Source: Phycisphaerae bacterium
GTDB taxonomy: Bacteria > Planctomycetota > Phycisphaerae > Sedimentisphaerales > Anaerohalosphaeraceae
NCBI GenBank assembly: GCA_007121565.1
Contig: SKKI01000078.1
Location: 1-9,935, forward strand
Length of the DNA: 9,935 bases
Direction: 5' to 3'
The number at the start of each line of letters is the position of its first letter. The stretch's first letter is position 1. Shown piece after piece: positions 6,799-9,935 of the stretch. The position numbers and the translations under genes are program-made. The notes beneath the pieces were generated by a model. The model was not told where the DNA came from. It did no database searches and saw nothing but the letters and a program-made list of their open reading frames with translations.

Positions 6799-7929
6799 TT
6801 ATTCCGGGCCGTGTATTCGATACGGTAGATTGGCTGGATACTCGCGGATGATCTCGTCATAATCGTCCAGCCAGCAGGCCTCAGGGTTGGAGTTGCACAC
6901 AAGGACTTTGCCACTGTCGCTCATCTCGGCGGCGCGGTGGTACTTGAAAAAGATTTTCGTGTTGGTCAGCGACAATATCTCAATCTTGCCCGTTGCGTGC
7001 GACATCACATAGCGGATTCGCTTGGCCAGCCCGGAGACGCGGGCCTTGGCTGCCTCGTAAATCCGATACCCCTCTTCAATCGGCACGGTATAGGCGCGGT
7101 TGCCCACCGCCGGGCGGCACTGAAACAGATAGTACGGCACCACGCCCGCGCCGGAAAGCCGACACAGCAGCTCGGCCAGCACATCCGCATCGTCATTGAC
7201 CCCGCGAATCAGCGGACACTGATTGGTCACAATCGCGCCGGCCCGCAGCAACCTGTCAAGCCCCGCACAGGCGGTCTCGGTCAACTCGCGCGGATGGCAA
7301 AAATGCGTCATCACATAAATCCGCTTATCCGGCAGGCTGTATGTCGAAATCATTTCCGTCAGCGACGGATCGTCGAGAATTCGATACGGGTTAAACACCG
7401 GCATCCGCGTGCCGATACGAATAATCCGAACATGTTCAATGTTGCGCAGCTCGGCAATGATCCGCTCCAGCTTACCCGTGGACAGCACCAGCGGGTCGCC
7501 GCCGGTCAGCAGCACATTGGTAATCTCCGGATGCGCCGCGATATACGCCATCGCCGCCGGGACATCCTGCAGCGCCTCTTTTTGCGGATCGATGAACACC
7601 CGCTTGCGAAAACAATACCGACAGATTCCCTCGCAGACACTGCTGACCAGCAGCAGCGCCGTCGAATCATACTTATGCTCAACACCCGGCATCACCGTGT
7701 AGGCTTGCTCGTTGGACGGGTCCAGCCGTCCCCAGCCTTCCAGTTCATCCATATCCGGTATCACCTGCCGACGGATCGGACAGTTCGGATCGTCCCAGTC
7801 AATCAGCGACACATAATAATCATTGACCCGAAACGCATACCGATCGGTAACGACCTGCAGCGATTCACGCTCGGTCTGTGTTAGCTGACTGATATCCTGA
7901 ATATGTTGATAATACTTCAAATTACGCAT
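6799..7929 (-). CDS. KamA-family (lysine 2,3-aminomutase-like) radical SAM protein
   Basis: 376-aa PLP/radical SAM aminomutase homologue. The radical SAM motif CxxxCxxC is at C99, C103 and C106 ('CEGICRYCFRKR'), followed by the SAM-binding 'LLTGGDPL'. The PLP lysine is probably K315 in 'SHATGKIEI'. In clostridial lysine 2,3-aminomutase two aspartates hold the substrate lysine (D293 in 'QCD', D330 in 'VVD'). Here the matching places read 'QCRP' and 'YVMS', so both acids appear lost, and lysine is unlikely to be the substrate. At 376 aa it lacks the long C-terminal oligomerisation region of clostridial KamA. I chose the ATG at 7929, which gives a family-like 'MRNLKYYQ' start; an in-frame GTG at 7938 is possible. 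GAGG lies only 3 nt before this ATG. A sigma70-like promoter precedes it. The gene converges on the cyclase gene with a 15-nt gap. Confidence 0.85.
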   Translation of the reverse strand: MRNLKYYQHIQDISQLTQTERESLQVVTDRYAFRVNDYYVSLIDWDDPNCPIRRQVIPDMDELEGWGRLDPSNEQAYTVMPGVEHKYDSTALLLVSSVCEGICRYCFRKRVFIDPQKEALQDVPAAMAYIAAHPEITNVLLTGGDPLVLSTGKLERIIAELRNIEHVRIIRIGTRMPVFNPYRILDDPSLTEMISTYSLPDKRIYVMTHFCHPRELTETACAGLDRLLRAGAIVTNQCPLIRGVNDDADVLAELLCRLSGAGVVPYYLFQCRPAVGNRAYTVPIEEGYRIYEAAKARVSGLAKRIRYVMSHATGKIEILSLTNTKIFFKYHRAAEMSDSGKVLVCNSNPEACWLDDYDEIIREYPANLPYRIHGPE

Positions 7930-7991
7930 ACGCCTCACTGGTTGGTCTTACGGGACAACTATCCTAAAACTCGCCACGATTACAGTCCCAT

Positions 7992-8020
7992 AGTATAGCA
8001 CAAAATAAAGCCGGCCGCAA
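7992..8020 (-). promoter_or_regulatory. Sigma70-like promoter of the KamA-family gene
   Basis: Read on the minus strand, TTGCGG (8015-8020) is followed by a 17-nt spacer and TATACT (7992-7997). The -10 matches the consensus at 5 of 6 positions and the -35 at 3 of 6, with optimal spacing. The implied 5' leader is about 55 nt to the ATG at 7929. Confidence 0.5.
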
Positions 8021-8062
8021 TATCTGATAAGTTGTTCTAATGAAAGATGTTACGAAAAATAA

Positions 8063-8106
8063 ACACAAAAAAGTCCTGCATGCGGCGCCGGCCGCACACA
8101 GGACTT
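8063..8106 (-). terminator. Rho-independent terminator of the bacterioferritin gene
   Basis: On the minus strand an 8-bp stem (AAGTCCTG at 8099-8106 paired with 8071-8078) continues after a 2x2 internal loop into a 6-bp GC stem (8081-8086 with 8091-8096), closed by a 4-nt loop at 8087-8090. The stem runs straight into a T-rich tract (complement of the A-run at about 8065-8072). It begins 25 nt after the bfr stop codon. The T-tract is on the minus-strand transcript only, so it serves bfr and also insulates the KamA gene downstream. Confidence 0.9.
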
Positions 8107-8131
8107 AAAGGCATTATTTGTCAACAATCAA

Positions 8132-8668
8132 CTATTCGCCGCCGGACGAGGCAAACCCTTTGGAAAATCCGCCAGTGCTGGATGGCGTACCGGCGATCCG
8201 CGCCAGATACGCCGCGCCGAGCGTTTCAATATGGTCGCCAACATCGTCAAAATAATTCAGATGTTCCTGCTCTTCGTCGATAATCGTCTCGAACAGCTTA
8301 AAGCTGACGCTGTCACCGTTTTCACGGCACACCTGCAAAAACTGGTTATACGCGGCAATCGTATTGTCTTCCAGGTTGCTGTCGAAGGGAAAAATCCCTT
8401 CAATTTTCTGGCCGCGTTTGACGGCATCGTCCGGGTCCGAGGTCGGCTCGCCGCCCAATTCCATGATGCGCTCGGCGAACTGCTCGGCGTGCCGCATCTC
8501 GTCGATGGCGATCAGCTTGATATTGGCCGCCAATTCGCCGTAGTCCATATCGTCGAGGTTGTAATGCTGGTTCATATACTGCCCGATTGCCAGCAGTTCC
8601 ATCGAACGCGCCTTATTGAGCACATCAATGACCTTTTGCCGTGCGGCCTGTCTGCTTTCCTTACTCAT
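8132..8668 (-). CDS. bfr: Bacterioferritin
   Basis: 178-aa haem-containing ferritin that oxidises Fe(II) and stores the mineral core in a 24-subunit cytosolic shell. All ferroxidase di-iron ligands are present: E24, E57, H60, E100, E133 and H136 (patterns 'MELLAIGQY', 'DEMRHAE', 'NLEDNTI', 'EQEH'). M58, in the haem-ligand position between E57 and H60, is kept, so an inter-subunit haem is expected. The sequence, including 'MNQHYNLDDMDYGELAAN' and the tail 'GTPSSTGGFSKGF', closely recalls the Desulfovibrio bacterioferritin, which is known to carry iron-coproporphyrin III. Whether that cofactor is used here is unknown. The start is well supported by AAGGAG 8 nt upstream. The gene lies 101 nt downstream of a catalase gene on the same strand, and ends in a strong intrinsic terminator. 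The pairing fits peroxide and iron protection. Confidence 0.95.
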   Translation of the reverse strand: MSKESRQAARQKVIDVLNKARSMELLAIGQYMNQHYNLDDMDYGELAANIKLIAIDEMRHAEQFAERIMELGGEPTSDPDDAVKRGQKIEGIFPFDSNLEDNTIAAYNQFLQVCRENGDSVSFKLFETIIDEEQEHLNYFDDVGDHIETLGAAYLARIAGTPSSTGGFSKGFASSGGE

Positions 8669-8676
8669 TTTCTCAT

Positions 8677-8682
8677 CTCCTT
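8677..8682 (-). promoter_or_regulatory. Strong ribosome binding site of bfr
   Basis: AAGGAG on the minus strand, 8 nt before the ATG at 8668. It is the best Shine-Dalgarno match in the window and fixes the bfr start, suggesting high expression. Confidence 0.75.
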
Positions 8683-8722
8683 GTCTTGTTTATCCGCTTT
8701 TCTGTACTGTAACGACATTGCC

Positions 8723-8756
8723 CTTATATTATATCCAGACCAGGCGGCAATTCCAG
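8723..8756 (-). promoter_or_regulatory. Probable bfr promoter
   Basis: On the minus strand the overlapping -10 candidates TATAAT (8728-8733) and TATAAG (8723-8728) fall in the 101-nt gap between catalase and bfr. TATAAG pairs with TTGCCG (8745-8750) at 16-nt spacing. TATAAT pairs with the weaker CTGGAA (8751-8756) at 17 nt. Which is used is unclear, but a perfect TATAAT here suggests that bfr can be transcribed apart from the catalase gene. I see no convincing Fur or PerR operator. Confidence 0.45.
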
Positions 8757-8769
8757 TGTTTTTTGAAAA

Positions 8770-9935
8770 TCATTGTCCCAGTGCCGTCGCTACACCCTTG
8801 CCGTAGGCCGGATCGGCCTTAGTAAAGTGAGCGATCATCTTATCCTGAATGGCTTTCGGGGCCTTTTTCAGACTGCCGCCAATATTTTCGCAAAGCTGCT
8901 GCTGCTGATCGGCCGACATCAAGCGAAACAGGTTGCCCGGCTGAACGTAGTCTTCGTCCACGCCGCGTTTCTGCTCGTACCAGTCAGCATCGCCGCTGAT
9001 TTTCAGCGGAGGCTCGCGAAACGACGGATCTTCTTTGGGGCCACCGAAGCTGTTGGGCTCGTAGTTGACCGCAGCGCCGCAATTGCCGTCAAACCGCATC
9101 GCACCATCGCGCTGATAGGTGTTATGCACAGGACACTTGGGGCGATTGACCGGCAGATGCTCATAATTGACACCCAGGCGATAGCGATGCGCATCGGAGT
9201 ACGACACAATCCGCGCCTGCAGCATCTTATCCGGCGAAAACGAAACGCCCGGAACCACATTACCCGGCGAAAAGGCCGACTGCTCAATCTCGGCGAAATA
9301 ATTCTCCGGGTTGCGATTCAGCTCCAGCACGCCGACCTCGTGCAGCGGATAGTCGCCGTGCGGCCAGACCTTGGTCAGATCAAACGGATTCCAGCGGTAG
9401 TTCTCGGCCTCGTGTTCCGGCATGATTTGCACCTTTAGCGTCCACTTAGGAAAGTCACCCTTTACGATTGCCTCAAACAACTGCGTGGTATGATAATCCG
9501 GTTCGCAGCCGGCCAGCTTATCGGCCTCATCCGGCGGCAGATTCTTGATGCCCTGCTGAGTCTTGAAGTGAAATTTCACCCAGAACCGTTCATTTTTGGC
9601 ATTGATAAAGCTGTAGGTGTGGCTGCCGTAGCCGTTCATGAAGGGGATGCCGGCCGGAATGCCGCGATCGGAAAACAGCGTCGTTACCTGGTGCAGCGCC
9701 TCGGGTACCTGCGACCAGAAATCCCACTGCATCGTGTCGTTCTTGGCGTTGGTCTGCGGGTCGCGCTTCTGCGTGTGGATAAAATCGGGAAACTTAATCG
9801 CGTCGCGGACAAAGAAGACCGGCGTATTGTTGCCCACCAGATCCCAGTTGCCCTCTTCGGTGTAAAACTTCAGCGCAAAGCCGCGTACATCCCGTACGGT
9901 ATCAGCCGAACCCTTCTCGCCGGCTACCGTCGAAA
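8770..9935 (-). CDS. Haem catalase, partial (N-terminus outside the window)
   Basis: Catalase that dismutates hydrogen peroxide in the cytosol. The frame stays open to the window edge (from about base 9933), giving 387 visible residues out of a usual ~480. The first GTG in the visible part (9837) is internal, because the conserved '[15 protein letters not shown]' and '[14 protein letters not shown]' lie before it. Visible hallmarks are '[12 protein letters not shown]' with the distal-pocket Asn, '[13 protein letters not shown]', and the proximal haem-ligand Tyr (codon 9199-9201) in '[14 protein letters not shown]'. The following 'VNYEHLPVN' is typical of small-subunit, NADPH-binding clade 3 catalases. 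The distal His lies beyond the edge. The C-terminus is short, with no flavodoxin-like domain, so it is not the large-subunit (KatE) type. The gene lies directly upstream of bfr; no intrinsic terminator separates them, so read-through is possible. Confidence 0.95.
   Translation of the reverse strand, partial: STVAGEKGSADTVRDVRGFALKFYTEEGNWDLVGNNTPVFFVRDAIKFPDFIHTQKRDPQTNAKNDTMQWDFWSQVPEALHQVTTLFSDRGIPAGIPFMNGYGSHTYSFINAKNERFWVKFHFKTQQGIKNLPPDEADKLAGCEPDYHTTQLFEAIVKGDFPKWTLKVQIMPEHEAENYRWNPFDLTKVWPHGDYPLHEVGVLELNRNPENYFAEIEQSAFSPGNVVPGVSFSPDKMLQARIVSYSDAHRYRLGVNYEHLPVNRPKCPVHNTYQRDGAMRFDGNCGAAVNYEPNSFGGPKEDPSFREPPLKISGDADWYEQKRGVDEDYVQPGNLFRLMSADQQQQLCENIGGSLKKAPKAIQDKMIAHFTKADPAYGKGVATALGQ

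Noticed and set aside
6770..6810. Imperfect inverted repeat spanning the convergent gene ends (GGTCCCGAAT with ATTCCGGGCC), a possible bidirectional terminator
   Set aside because: It has one C-C mismatch, a 21-nt loop and no T-tract on either strand, so the evidence for termination is too weak.
6937..7884. Plus-strand open frame of 315 codons opposite the KamA-family gene
   Set aside because: The minus-strand frame carries the radical SAM and PLP motifs. The plus-strand product is His/Arg/Gln-rich and resembles nothing I know.

Overview
The window is GC-rich and tightly packed, with nine protein-coding genes, two of them cut by the window edges. Six genes point right (1-6783) and three point left (6799-9935). 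I see no tRNA, rRNA, CRISPR array, transposase or phage gene. The taxonomic guess is an anaerobic or microaerophilic member of Planctomycetota (Phycisphaerae-like). It rests on remembered resemblance of the ferredoxin, radical SAM, DUF116-prenyl synthase and cyclase-like proteins to planctomycete proteins, plus a Desulfovibrio-like bacterioferritin. It is an inference with modest confidence.

Region 1 (1-6783, + strand) looks like one operon. It starts with the tail of a PQQ-type beta-propeller protein. Then come an HdrA-like/ferredoxin fusion, a radical SAM enzyme, a DUF116-polyprenyl diphosphate synthase fusion, a small prenyltransferase-beta/terpene-cyclase-like alpha-barrel protein, and a squalene-hopene-cyclase-type class II cyclase with an intact DADDTA motif. 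Gaps are 7 and 19 nt, followed by overlaps of 8, 26 and 4 nt, so the last four genes are probably translationally coupled. The set suggests a polycyclic terpenoid (isoprenoid lipid) pathway: the synthase makes a long prenyl diphosphate, the DxDD cyclase cyclises it or a derivative, and the Fe-S/radical SAM/DUF116 parts carry out an unidentified redox or radical tailoring step. No squalene synthase (HpnC/D/E or SQS) is present in the window. This is the strongest candidate for an undescribed system here.

Region 2 (6799-7929, - strand) is a single KamA-family radical SAM gene with its own likely promoter. It keeps the [4Fe-4S] cysteines and the PLP lysine but not the acidic residues that bind lysine in lysine 2,3-aminomutase, so its substrate is unknown. 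It ends 15 nt from the end of the cyclase gene (convergent).

Region 3 (8063-9935, - strand) is an oxidative-stress and iron-storage pair: a clade-3-like haem catalase (N-terminus beyond the window edge) followed by a bacterioferritin with a strong ribosome binding site, a likely promoter of its own and a textbook intrinsic terminator. No stretch longer than about 200 bases lacks a gene.
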